DNA from: Lichenibacterium minor
GTDB taxonomy: Bacteria > Pseudomonadota > Alphaproteobacteria > Rhizobiales > Beijerinckiaceae
Length of the DNA stretch: 64,000 nucleotides
Assembly (NCBI RefSeq): GCF_004137685.1
Contig: NZ_QYBB01000003.1
Coordinates: 62,001 to 126,000, forward strand
Reading direction: 5' to 3'
The notes under the pieces were generated by a model. It was given only the letters and a program-made list of their open reading frames with translations. It ran no database searches and was not told the DNA's origin. A program made the position numbers and the translations under genes. Positions 45,750 to 53,492 of the stretch are shown here, in pieces. Within the stretch, counting starts at the first letter, position 1, and each line of letters opens with the position of its first letter.

Positions 45750-47039
45750 CTACCAGTAGACTTGGAAGCGCCCGACCACGAGGTCGCTGCTCACCGGACG
45801 TCCCGTGACGGACGCCGCCGACGGGTCGGCGCGGGCGTGGACGTAATCGGCCATGACGCGGACGTCGTCGTCGGGATACCAGTTCACCCCCAGGCTCGCG
45901 TCGTGCTCCGCCCCGCCGCGGACCGGCCCAGACGCGAGGTCGATCGCGCTGACGCGGGCCGCGAGCTCGAAGACGCCGAAGCCGCCCCGCGACACGCGCC
46001 GCCCTTCCGGCACCTTCACGCCGTCGAAGATCGCGTATTCGGAGGCGCCCGGCGCTTCGACGCGGTATCGGCGGCCCGGGCCGTTCACCACCCAGCCGAG
46101 CTCCGCGTAGCCGGCCTGAAACGTGCGGTCCGGCGCGCCGGCGCCCGTCACGGACGTGAGGGCATATTCGCCCTGCACGCGGACGGAACCGTATTGATAG
46201 GCGCCTTCCAGCCCGAAGCGCCCCACGGCATCGGCGTCGCGGATCGTGCCGGTCGACACCAGCGACTTGTTGAACAGGTAGTCTTCCGGCTTGTCGCTGA
46301 ACGACAGGGCCGTGCCGCCCCGGTCGAGCGCCCGGTAGGAGCCGGCGACGCCCAAGTGCAGCACCTGCACGGCGTCGAGGATCGGTGCATAGGTGGCGCG
46401 GGCCGTGCCGGCGATGCCGAAGCTGCTCACGCCGGTCGCCACGGGCGTGCCGCCGAAGACGCCCCCCATCAGGGTCCAGCGCTCGCCGTTGCCGCCGAGG
46501 CCGAGGCCGACGTCGCGCTGGGGCGAGAAGGTGTCGAGCAGCGAGCGCTCGGTGAACAGCGTGGTGTTGTTGCTTTCGAGCTGGTTCAGGCTGAACGGCT
46601 CCTTGAAGTTGCCCGCCACCACGTGGAACCCGGACACCGGGCTGTAGGACACGTAGGCGTCGTCCACCGGGCGGGTCGCGGACGCGAGGTCGTATTGGAA
46701 GGCGACCAGCACGTCGTGCAGCTTGAGGCTGGCTTCGAACCACGCGCGGCGCACCGCGCCGTCCGCCGACAGGGCCGCGAACGTCTGCTTCGGGGCGAGC
46801 CTTGCGGCGCCGACGTCCTCGTGCAGCCGGCCGCCGATGTGGAACACCGCGTCGCTGTCGTCGGACTTCAGCCCGATCCCCTTGGCGTCGAGCGTGGCCA
46901 TGCCGACCGTGGGCAGGTCCTGGGCGAAATACGGCAGGAACGGGAAGGGCCCGGCCTCGTCGGCGCGGGCCGGCGCGAGGGCGGCCAGCATGAGGAGCGC
47001 CGAGGCAGGCGGGATGGAGCGGAGCGGGCGACACGGCAT
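45750..47039 (-). CDS. Phosphate-selective porin O/P family outer membrane protein
   Basis: A 429-residue outer membrane beta-barrel. Signal peptide ends at APARA; the mature protein starts with a linker and then alternating amphipathic strands typical of OprP/OprO (GGRLHEDVGAARLAP, AWFEASLKLHDVLVAFQYDL, DAYVSYSPVSGFHVVAGNFKEPFSLNQLESNNTT in two adjoining strands). It ends SDLVVGRFQVYW, with the aromatic last residue used for barrel assembly. It probably passes phosphate or other anions, but no pho genes or Pho-box are seen nearby. Confidence 0.82.
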   Translation of the reverse strand: MPCRPLRSIPPASALLMLAALAPARADEAGPFPFLPYFAQDLPTVGMATLDAKGIGLKSDDSDAVFHIGGRLHEDVGAARLAPKQTFAALSADGAVRRAWFEASLKLHDVLVAFQYDLASATRPVDDAYVSYSPVSGFHVVAGNFKEPFSLNQLESNNTTLFTERSLLDTFSPQRDVGLGLGGNGERWTLMGGVFGGTPVATGVSSFGIAGTARATYAPILDAVQVLHLGVAGSYRALDRGGTALSFSDKPEDYLFNKSLVSTGTIRDADAVGRFGLEGAYQYGSVRVQGEYALTSVTGAGAPDRTFQAGYAELGWVVNGPGRRYRVEAPGASEYAIFDGVKVPEGRRVSRGGFGVFELAARVSAIDLASGPVRGGAEHDASLGVNWYPDDDVRVMADYVHARADPSAASVTGRPVSSDLVVGRFQVYW

Positions 47040-47258
47040 GGCGGCCCCATCCTGCGTCAACGCCGCCGCGGGAGGAATGGGCGCTGGCCCTTCCGCGCGC
47101 AGGTGCCGGGCCCGCGTTGTATTCAAGAGACGCCCCCCTCGGGCATCGGCCGCACCCGGGCCGGCCGCCGCCGGGCGCTACACGGGACAGCTTCCGCGTT
47201 TGCGCGGCTCCCGCAACGGCCCTAGAACGCGGGCATCGGTCGAACCTGGCGGACCACC

Positions 47259-47654
47259 ATGAGCATCTTCGGCAACCTCGGCGGCATGCTGGGCGACTTC
47301 ATCGAGCAGCACGGCGGCGCCGAAGCGATGGCGCAGAACGCCCTGCAGCAGGCGGGCGGCGTGCAGGGCATCGTCGGCAAGCTGCAGGGCGCGGGCTACG
47401 GCGAGCAGGTGCAGTCCTGGCTCGGCGCGGGCCCGAACCAGCCCGTGACGGCGGACGGGATCGCCCAGGCGATCGGCCACGGCAAGCTCGGCGAGATGGC
47501 GCAGCACTACGGCGTGCAGCCGGACCAGCTGTCCGGCCTGCTGGCGAAGGTGCTGCCGGGCCTCGTCGACCGGCTGAGCCCCGGCGGCACGCTGGAGCCG
47601 CACCTCGGCCAGAACGCGCAGGCGCCGTCGTCCCCGCGCGATCCGGCGTCCTGA
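47259..47654 (+). CDS. YidB family (DUF937) protein
   Basis: A 131-residue protein: start MSIFGNLGGMLGDFIEQHGG, then two similar helical repeats including VGKLQGAGYGEQVQSWLGAGPN and GKLGEMAQHYGVQPDQLSGLLAKVLPGLVDRLSPGG. It is the typical YidB/DUF937 fold of helices with LG-type turns. Function is unknown in the family. The 219-bp gap to the divergent porin shows nothing striking. Confidence 0.88.
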   Translation: MSIFGNLGGMLGDFIEQHGGAEAMAQNALQQAGGVQGIVGKLQGAGYGEQVQSWLGAGPNQPVTADGIAQAIGHGKLGEMAQHYGVQPDQLSGLLAKVLPGLVDRLSPGGTLEPHLGQNAQAPSSPRDPAS

Positions 47655-47725
47655 CACGCTTTGTTGACCGTTGCGGACCAGGGTGACACCCGGCGGACCG
47701 GGTTCCGCGTGGCCCTGACCGACGC

Positions 47726-49183
47726 ATGAAGATCATCCTGCCTTTCATCAGCAACACGCTGATGAACTTCGTCATCGGCCTTCTGCTCGCCCGGTTCCTC
47801 GGGCCGGCCGAATACGGCCGGATGGCGCTCGCGCTCGCGGTCGGCCAGGTCATCCAGACGCTGATGTTCGACTGGCTGCGCCTCGCCGCGACGCGCTTCT
47901 ATTCCGAGCGGGCGCGGCTCGAGCGGCCGGAGCTTCGCGCCACCCTCGACGCCAGTTTCGCCGGGCTGATCGCGGTCCTCAGCGCCGCCGCCGTGTTCTT
48001 CCTGCTCAGCGGCATCGAAGTGCCGCTGTCGCGCCCTCTGGTGGCGCTGGCGGTCGGCGCCGCCGTGGCCAACGGCCTGTTCGACTACAACACCGCGCTG
48101 GTGCGGGCCCGTTTCATGGACGGGCTCTATGCCCGCATCATCATGGGCAAGAACGCGCTGTCCCTGGCGCTGACCGTGGGGGGCGCGTGGTGGTTCGGCT
48201 CGGCCGCCATGGCGCTGACGGGCCTGTGCCTGTCCATGACGGGGTCGCTGCTGGCGTCCCGCCGCGCGTTGACGGACGGCGGGTCGGCCCCGCGCGCGGC
48301 GCGGCGCGGCCTGGCCGCCCAGGCGCTGCGCTACGCGCTGCCGATCGTCATGGCCAACATGCTCTACCAGGTGATCCCGCTGGTCGACCGCGCCCTGATC
48401 GCGCACCGCTTCGGCTTCGCGGAATCGGGCCAATTCTCGCTCGCCTACGACCTCGGCATCCGCGTCGTGCTGGCCATCGGCTCGACGCTCGACGTGCTGC
48501 TGTTCCAGATCGCGGTGCGGGCCGACGAAACCCACGGCGCCGACCATTCGGCGCGGCAGATCGGCCGCAACATGGGCGTGGTGGTGGCGATCCTCGCCCC
48601 GACCTGCGTGGGCGCCTACCTGGTGATGCCGTCGTTCCAGCAGCTCGTGGTGCCGCCGGAGTTCCGCGGGCCCTTCGCCCAGTTCTTCACCTACCTGCTG
48701 CCCGGCTTCTTCTGCTATCCGCTGATCCACTACGCCGTGCATCCGGTGTTCCAGATCCGCAAGCGCACGCGGCCCCTCATCGCCACCGCCACCGTCGCGG
48801 CGCTGGCCAACGTCGCCCTCAGCTTCGCCATGCCGGCCGGCGCGGGGGCGATCGGCTACGCGGTGGCGCTGTCGGCGGCGCTGGGCGCCGGGCTTCTGGC
48901 GCTGGTCGCCGCGGCGTCGCTCGTCGGCGCGTCCTGGCCGGCCCCCCGCGACCTCGCCGTGACGCTGCTCGGCTCGCTCGCCATGGCGGGCGCGGTGCTG
49001 CCGCTGCGCGGGATGGAGCCCGGCCTGACGACGCTGCTGGTGCAGGTCGGCCTCGGCGCGCTGGTCTACGGGGGGCTCGCGGCCGCCTTCGACCTCGCCG
49101 GCCTGCGCAGCCTGGCGCTCGACCACCTGCCGGCGCGGTGGCGCCGCCCGCCCGCTTTACCCCGCGTTGACCACGCCGCTTAA
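47726..49183 (+). CDS. Polysaccharide flippase-like membrane protein (Wzx/MATE class)
   Basis: A 485-residue membrane protein with 12-14 predicted helices, starting MKIILPFISNTLMNFVIG followed by LARFLGPAEYGRMALALAVGQ, a signature of O-antigen/exopolysaccharide flippases. The second half repeats the pattern (ALRYALPIVMANMLYQVIPLVDRALIAHRFGFAESGQF split across two helices). It should flip an undecaprenyl-linked glycan to the periplasm. No glycosyltransferases are adjacent, so the glycan is unknown. Confidence 0.87.
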   Translation: MKIILPFISNTLMNFVIGLLLARFLGPAEYGRMALALAVGQVIQTLMFDWLRLAATRFYSERARLERPELRATLDASFAGLIAVLSAAAVFFLLSGIEVPLSRPLVALAVGAAVANGLFDYNTALVRARFMDGLYARIIMGKNALSLALTVGGAWWFGSAAMALTGLCLSMTGSLLASRRALTDGGSAPRAARRGLAAQALRYALPIVMANMLYQVIPLVDRALIAHRFGFAESGQFSLAYDLGIRVVLAIGSTLDVLLFQIAVRADETHGADHSARQIGRNMGVVVAILAPTCVGAYLVMPSFQQLVVPPEFRGPFAQFFTYLLPGFFCYPLIHYAVHPVFQIRKRTRPLIATATVAALANVALSFAMPAGAGAIGYAVALSAALGAGLLALVAAASLVGASWPAPRDLAVTLLGSLAMAGAVLPLRGMEPGLTTLLVQVGLGALVYGGLAAAFDLAGLRSLALDHLPARWRRPPALPRVDHAA

Positions 49184-49300
49184 CGTCCGATTCAGTTTAT
49201 CCGATCCGTAACCATGGTTTCGGGTAGTTAATACTGAACGGCGATATCCGTGTATTGTTCGGAATTGAAAGACCCAACCTCTTCGCTCCGGACGATTTCC
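49184..49300 (+). promoter_or_regulatory. AT-richer leader of the L,D-transpeptidase gene with a palindrome
   Basis: This 117-bp gap is clearly richer in A and T than its surroundings and holds a perfect 10-bp palindrome AACCATGGTT at 49210-49219, plus TTCAGT and ACTGAA as a distant inverted pair. It most likely contains the promoter; I cannot assign the boxes or a regulator. Confidence 0.4.
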
Positions 49301-50323
49301 ATGAAGCGTTTCGTTGTTTCGAGCGGCTACGTCCTGCTGGGCTTGGCGGCGCTGTCGGCTGCTTCGGCGAGCGGTGTTCGAGCGGGGCAGCACGTCCCGC
49401 ATGCCGTGGGCATCCCGGGCATCGGGCCGGGCACGGGCGTCGACGTGTACATCCCGAACCCGGACGAGCAGACGCCCATCGCCTGGTCGCAGGGCACCGA
49501 GCCCCCGCCGCCCCAGGGCGACTACGGCGGCGGCAGGCTGCAGTACATGATCACCGGCAACGAGAGCCGCCCGGCCGCGCATCCCCGGATTCCGCCGCCC
49601 TACTTCCCGGCCCGCGTCGCGCCCGTGCAGGGGCCGGACGGGCGTTCCAGCCTCGCCACCCACGCCCGCCCGCCGGAAGGCGCGGCCCCCCGCGGCCGCG
49701 GCGCGTATGCCGCGGAAGCCGAACCGGCCGATGCCGCCCCGGCCTATCGCGGCCCGGCGCCGAGCGGCTACGACAGCGTGGGTTTCGGCGGCGCGAGCCC
49801 GGTCAGTTCCGGCTACGGCCGCGCGCCGCGCGCCGCCTACGTGCCGGCCGCCTACGGCGAAGCGCCCCGGGCCGAGCTCGACCCAGTCTACCGTCGGCAG
49901 GAGGTCGCCTATTCGGGCGGCCAAGCGCCCGGCACGGTGGTGATCGATACGGCCGACAAGTTCCTGTACCTCGTCGAGGGCGCCGGCCACGCGCTGCGCT
50001 ACGGCATCGGCGTGGCGAAGCCCGGCTTCCTGTGGTCGGGCACCCACACGATCACCCGCATGGCCGAATGGCCGGACTGGACGCCCCCCGCCGAGATGCT
50101 GGGGCGCCGCCCGGACCTGCCGCGCCACATGGACGGCGGCCTCGCCAACCCGCTCGGCGCCCGCGCCATGTACCTCGGCTCGACCCTGTACCGCATCCAC
50201 GGCACCAACGAGCCGGACACGATCGGCACCAACGTGTCGTCGGGCTGCATCCGCCTGCGCAACGAGGACGTCACCGACCTGTACGGGCGCGTGCGCGTCG
50301 GCACGCGCGTCGTGGTGATGTGA
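49301..50323 (+). CDS. L,D-transpeptidase (YkuD domain)
   Basis: Periplasmic peptidoglycan cross-linking or lipoprotein-anchoring enzyme of 340 residues. A signal peptide (VVSSGYVLLGLAALSAASAS) is followed by a long Pro/Ala/Gly-rich linker to about residue 205. The YkuD domain begins GTVVIDTADKFLYLVEG, and the catalytic motif is IHGTNEPDTIGTNVSSGCIR with His and Cys in place, ending LRNEDVTDLYGRVRVGTRVVV. ATG 49301 begins the signal peptide, whereas the longer start at 49250 would put extra residues before it. L,D-crosslinks are typical for Hyphomicrobiales. Confidence 0.93.
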   Translation: MKRFVVSSGYVLLGLAALSAASASGVRAGQHVPHAVGIPGIGPGTGVDVYIPNPDEQTPIAWSQGTEPPPPQGDYGGGRLQYMITGNESRPAAHPRIPPPYFPARVAPVQGPDGRSSLATHARPPEGAAPRGRGAYAAEAEPADAAPAYRGPAPSGYDSVGFGGASPVSSGYGRAPRAAYVPAAYGEAPRAELDPVYRRQEVAYSGGQAPGTVVIDTADKFLYLVEGAGHALRYGIGVAKPGFLWSGTHTITRMAEWPDWTPPAEMLGRRPDLPRHMDGGLANPLGARAMYLGSTLYRIHGTNEPDTIGTNVSSGCIRLRNEDVTDLYGRVRVGTRVVVM

Positions 50324-50346
50324 CGGGCGCACCGCTTTGACGGCGC

Positions 50347-50389
50347 GCGGGGCGGGGTCCTAAGAGGTCCTGCCCCGCTTCCGCGGGGC
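50347..50389 (+). promoter_or_regulatory. Alternative hairpins in the leader of the DUF1330 gene
   Basis: GCGGGGC (50347-50353), GCCCCGC (50372-50378) and GCGGGGC again (50383-50389) can form two mutually exclusive 7-bp stems: first with second across 18 bases, or second with third around a TTCC loop. The intervening part holds a direct GGTCCT repeat (50356-50361, 50366-50371). It ends 21 bp before the start codon. Attenuation is possible, chance is not excluded at this GC content. Confidence 0.35.
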
Positions 50390-50410
50390 CCAGGCGAGGA
50401 GGCCGCTTCG

Positions 50411-50701
50411 ATGCCCAAGGGCTACATCATCGTCCGCATGACCGTGACGGACCCGGACGCCTACAAGACCTACGCCGCGATGGCGTCGGAAGCGATGAGG
50501 ATCCACGGCGTCAAGCCCCTGGCGCGCGGCGGGCGCAGCACCGCCGTCGAGGGCGAGGGGAGGCCGCGCAACGTGGTGCTGGAGGCCGAGTCCTACGAGG
50601 CCGCCCTGGCCTACTACCATTCCCCCGAATACCAGGCCGCCGTGGCGGTCCGGAAGCCGGCCGGCATCGGCGAAGTGGTGATCGTGGAAGGCGCCGAGTA
50701 G
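50411..50701 (+). CDS. DUF1330 domain protein
   Basis: A 96-residue ferredoxin-fold-like (dimeric alpha-beta barrel) protein. It has KGYIIVRMTVTDPDAYKTYA, GGRSTAVEGEGRPRNVVLEAE-type strand region (about 41-60), and ALAYYHSPEYQAAVAVRKP, the classic DUF1330 ending. Function unknown; related folds bind small acids or act as monooxygenase-like proteins. GAGGAGG nine bases before ATG 50411. Converges on the permease gene with six bases between stops. Confidence 0.9.
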   Translation: MPKGYIIVRMTVTDPDAYKTYAAMASEAMRIHGVKPLARGGRSTAVEGEGRPRNVVLEAESYEAALAYYHSPEYQAAVAVRKPAGIGEVVIVEGAE

Positions 50702-50707
50702 CGGCCT

Positions 50708-51883
50708 TCAGTTCTGCCGGGCGAGGCCGCCGCCGGCGACGGGACGCGCGTCGGGCTTGGCGTCGGCGACGCGGCCCTGCGCCTGCCGGCCTTCGGTGTA
50801 TTCCCGCCACAGCAGCACGAGGGCCGCCATCAGGGCCGGGCCGACGAAGAGGCCCACCAGCCCCCAGGTTTCGACGCCGCCCAGGATGCCGAACAGCACC
50901 CACAGGAACGGAAGCCGCGTCGTGCCGCCGATGAGGACCGGGCGGACCAGGTGGTCCGCCAGGAAGGCGAGGATGCTGCCGCCCACCACGACCAGGAGGG
51001 CCGCCACCACGGCCCCCTGCGCCACCAGCACGGCGCCGACCAGGATGAACACGACCGTGACGGCGAAGGGCACCATGGCGGCCACCGCCGTCAGCGCCCC
51101 GAACAGGATCGGATGGGGCACGCCGGCGAACGCGTAGGCGATGCCCATCAGGAAGCCCTCGCCGAGCCCGACCAGCACGAGGCCGTCCACCGTGCCGTGG
51201 ATGGAGGCCACCATCTGCCGCGCGACGCGTTCTCCCTTGGCGCCGAAGGCCTTGTTGCTGGCGTCGAGGCACTGCCGGACGACGTCCTTGCCCTGCTTGA
51301 ACAGGAAGAACAGCGTCATCAGGGCGAAGAAGAACAGCACGGTGCGGTGGACGATCTGTCCCCCCACGTTGCGGCCGATCTCGGCCGCCTTGGCCTTGTT
51401 GACCCGCTCGGCGATGCCGTGGGTCTGGGCGCCGTTGGCGAGGTTGTCCTGCCACCAATGCGTGACGGCATCGCCGCCGAAGGGCAGGTGCGAGATGAAG
51501 TCCGGCACCGGGATGCCCGACGTCGTCGCCTGGCGGTACAGGTCGAGGACGGAATGGAACTCGCGCACGACTTCGAACAGCACGATGGCGAGCGGCAGGC
51601 CGAACAGGAGCCCGATGCAGAGGGTGAAGAGGCCCGGCAGCAGCACGTTATGCTTGCCGGGCGGAAAGCGGCGCTCGGCCTTCTCGTAGAGCGGCCAGAA
51701 CGCGACGGCGAGGATGGCCGCCCAGGCGAGGGCGGGCAGGAAGTCGTGGATGGTCCAGACGCCGAGGCCGATGAGCGAGGCGGACAGGATCAGCCGCGCG
51801 TTGCGCTGGCGCTGGCCCGGCACGGAGCCGTCCCCATCGCCGCTGAGGGCGTCCCGGCGCGGGTTCGGCTCGGTCGTCGTCAT
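50708..51883 (-). CDS. AI-2E family (PerM/YdiK) membrane transporter
   Basis: A 391-residue membrane protein with seven or eight helices in the AI-2E-transporter arrangement: an N-terminal pair (about 32-65), a helix at about 80-105, a soluble segment (110-180), a helix at 188-205, and a C-terminal cluster (245-350) containing GEGFLMGIAYAFAGVPHP and LPFLWVLFGILGGVETWGLVG. Some members export autoinducer-2 or sodium; substrate here is unknown. N-terminal 25 residues are hydrophilic. Confidence 0.87.
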   Translation of the reverse strand: MTTTEPNPRRDALSGDGDGSVPGQRQRNARLILSASLIGLGVWTIHDFLPALAWAAILAVAFWPLYEKAERRFPPGKHNVLLPGLFTLCIGLLFGLPLAIVLFEVVREFHSVLDLYRQATTSGIPVPDFISHLPFGGDAVTHWWQDNLANGAQTHGIAERVNKAKAAEIGRNVGGQIVHRTVLFFFALMTLFFLFKQGKDVVRQCLDASNKAFGAKGERVARQMVASIHGTVDGLVLVGLGEGFLMGIAYAFAGVPHPILFGALTAVAAMVPFAVTVVFILVGAVLVAQGAVVAALLVVVGGSILAFLADHLVRPVLIGGTTRLPFLWVLFGILGGVETWGLVGLFVGPALMAALVLLWREYTEGRQAQGRVADAKPDARPVAGGGLARQN

Positions 51884-51956
51884 GGTGGCGGAACCTGGAG
51901 GGAGGGTCTTGGGACGGGGTGGCGCGCGCCGGGCCGAGGCCGGCGCGCGACGGGTG

Positions 51957-52193
51957 TCAGCGGACGGTGCGGGTGGTCGTCACGGTGCGGCCCATCGGGC
52001 CCCGGCGCACGACGCGCTTCACGACGCGACGGCCGCCGAACGGCCCGCGGCGCACCGTCTTGGTGATGACGACGGCCACGTCGACCACGGGGGCCTTGGC
52101 GACGCCGGCGGGGGCCAGCGGCATGGCTTCGGCGCTGCCGGCGAGGAACAGGCCGGCGAGGCCGGCGAATGCGAGGGTGGCGACGATCTTCAT
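51957..52193 (-). CDS. Small basic exported protein
   Basis: A 78-residue protein: signal peptide (MKIVATLAFAGLAGLFLAGS, cut after AEA), then a mature part of about 55 residues dominated by Arg, Val and Gly with repeats such as TVRRGPFGGRR, VVKRVVRRGPMG, and VTTTRTVR. GGAGA lies before ATG 52193. The repeats of V-R-R-G-P hint at duplicated units. Function unknown; it would be strongly cationic in the periplasm. Separated by 73 bp from the AI-2E gene on the same strand. Confidence 0.6.
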   Translation of the reverse strand: MKIVATLAFAGLAGLFLAGSAEAMPLAPAGVAKAPVVDVAVVITKTVRRGPFGGRRVVKRVVRRGPMGRTVTTTRTVR

Positions 52194-52302
52194 GGGTCTG
52201 GTCTCCGGCGTGAATGCCCGAGCCTCCCAACGCGAATAGCCGCGTTCAAGTTCAACGCCATCGTCCGACGCCGCACCGTGCCGGCCAGCGCGGCCGCCGG
52301 CC

Positions 52303-53364
52303 TCAGGGCGCTTCGGGCGGGAACACCAGGGCGTCGCCGTGGATGCGGACGCCGATCTCGGTCCCGGGTTCGGGCGGCGCCGCGGCGAGCCAGCACGCCT
52401 GGAGCGCGACGGTGCCCCCGGCCGCCTCGAGGTCCAGCCAGGTGAGCGGGCCCAGCATGGCCGAGCGGCGCACCGTCATGCGGGCGCCCTGCCCCGGGGC
52501 AGCCTCGACGACCTGCTCGGGGCGCAGCATCAGGGCCGCCGGCCCGTCGGCGACGCCATGCGGGTTGCGCACCGGCACGCGGCCGAGCGCCGTGTCGGCG
52601 GCCTCGCCGGCGAGCGTGCCGGGGAGGTGGATGGCGGCGCCGGCGAGCCGCGCCGTGTCGAGGTCGACGGGGGAGCGGTAGAAGTCGGCGGACGTGCCGC
52701 GCTGCACGATGCGGCCGCGGCGCATGACGGCGATCTCGTCCGCCACCGAGAAGGCCTCGTCGCGGTCGTGCGTCACCATCAGGGCGGCGGCGCCGTTGCG
52801 CTTGAGGATGGCGCGGACCTCGGCGCAGAGCGTGCGGCGCAGGTGGGCGTCGAGCGCATTGAAGGGCTCGTCGAGGAGCACCAGGGCGGGCTCGGGCGCC
52901 AGGGCGCGGGCGATCGACACCCGCTGCTGCTGGCCGCCGGACAGTTCGTGCGGCATGCGGCGGCCGAAGCCCGCCATGCCGACGAGCTCCATCATCGCCT
53001 CGACGCGGCCCGAGCGGCGGCCGGCCGGCGACAGGCCGAAGCCGACATTGGCGGCGACGTCGAGGTGGGGGAACAGCACGCCGTCCTGGGGCACGTAGCC
53101 GATGCCGCGGCGGAACGGCGGCACCCAGCAGCCGCGCTCCCCCGGAGGGCCGTCGGCGACGGGCCGGCCGGCGAGCGCGACCGAGCCGGCGTCGGCGCGG
53201 TCGAAGCCCGCGACGAGGCGCAGAAGGGTCGTCTTGCCGCAGCCGGAGGGCCCGAGCAGCGCCACGATGTCGCCCGGCGCCACGGCGAGGTCGACGTCGC
53301 GGAGCACCGGCGCTTCGCCGTAGGACTTGGCGAGTCCCGAAACCTGGAGTGCGAAGCTGGAGAT
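52303..53364 (-). CDS. fbpC: Iron(III)-type ABC transporter ATP-binding protein, non-standard start
   Basis: ATPase of the ferric-iron/2-aminoethylphosphonate ABC class. Walker A is GPSGCGKTTLL, signature LSGGQQQRVSIARAL, Walker B LVLLDEPFNALD, H-loop VTHDRDEAFS, and a C-terminal TOBE-like domain follows (about 250-353). No ATG, GTG or TTG exists in frame between the permease stop and the conserved N-terminus. Family similarity starts at SSFALQVSGLAKSYG, directly after an ATC codon at 53364, taken here as the best estimate (353 aa). An alternative is TTG 53535, inside the permease gene, adding about 57 residues of unlikely sequence. Confidence 0.8.
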   Translation of the reverse strand: MSSFALQVSGLAKSYGEAPVLRDVDLAVAPGDIVALLGPSGCGKTTLLRLVAGFDRADAGSVALAGRPVADGPPGERGCWVPPFRRGIGYVPQDGVLFPHLDVAANVGFGLSPAGRRSGRVEAMMELVGMAGFGRRMPHELSGGQQQRVSIARALAPEPALVLLDEPFNALDAHLRRTLCAEVRAILKRNGAAALMVTHDRDEAFSVADEIAVMRRGRIVQRGTSADFYRSPVDLDTARLAGAAIHLPGTLAGEAADTALGRVPVRNPHGVADGPAALMLRPEQVVEAAPGQGARMTVRRSAMLGPLTWLDLEAAGGTVALQACWLAAAPPEPGTEIGVRIHGDALVFPPEAP

Positions 53365-53413
53365 GGCGAACCCCGGCGGCTCGGTCGCCGAGGGCCAGGG
53401 GCCTTCGGCCGGT

Positions 53414-53430
53414 GCGGGGCGGAGCCCCGC
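53414..53430. repeat. Short palindrome in the permease-ATPase gap
   Basis: GCGGGGC (53414-53420) and GCCCCGC (53424-53430) form a perfect 7-bp stem around GGA. The same 7-mers occur in the leader at 50347-50389. It lies between the permease stop and the ATPase start of the iron ABC operon, where such hairpins often lower expression of the distal gene. Confidence 0.4.
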
Positions 53431-53492
53431 GACGACGATTCCACGGCTCTGCCCTGAAACCCGCGAAACGCCAAGGCCTTTCGAGCCGCGGC

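Noticed and set aside
49184..49300. CtrA binding site upstream of the L,D-transpeptidase
   Set aside because: TTAA elements occur, but not the paired TTAA-N7-TTAA spacing.
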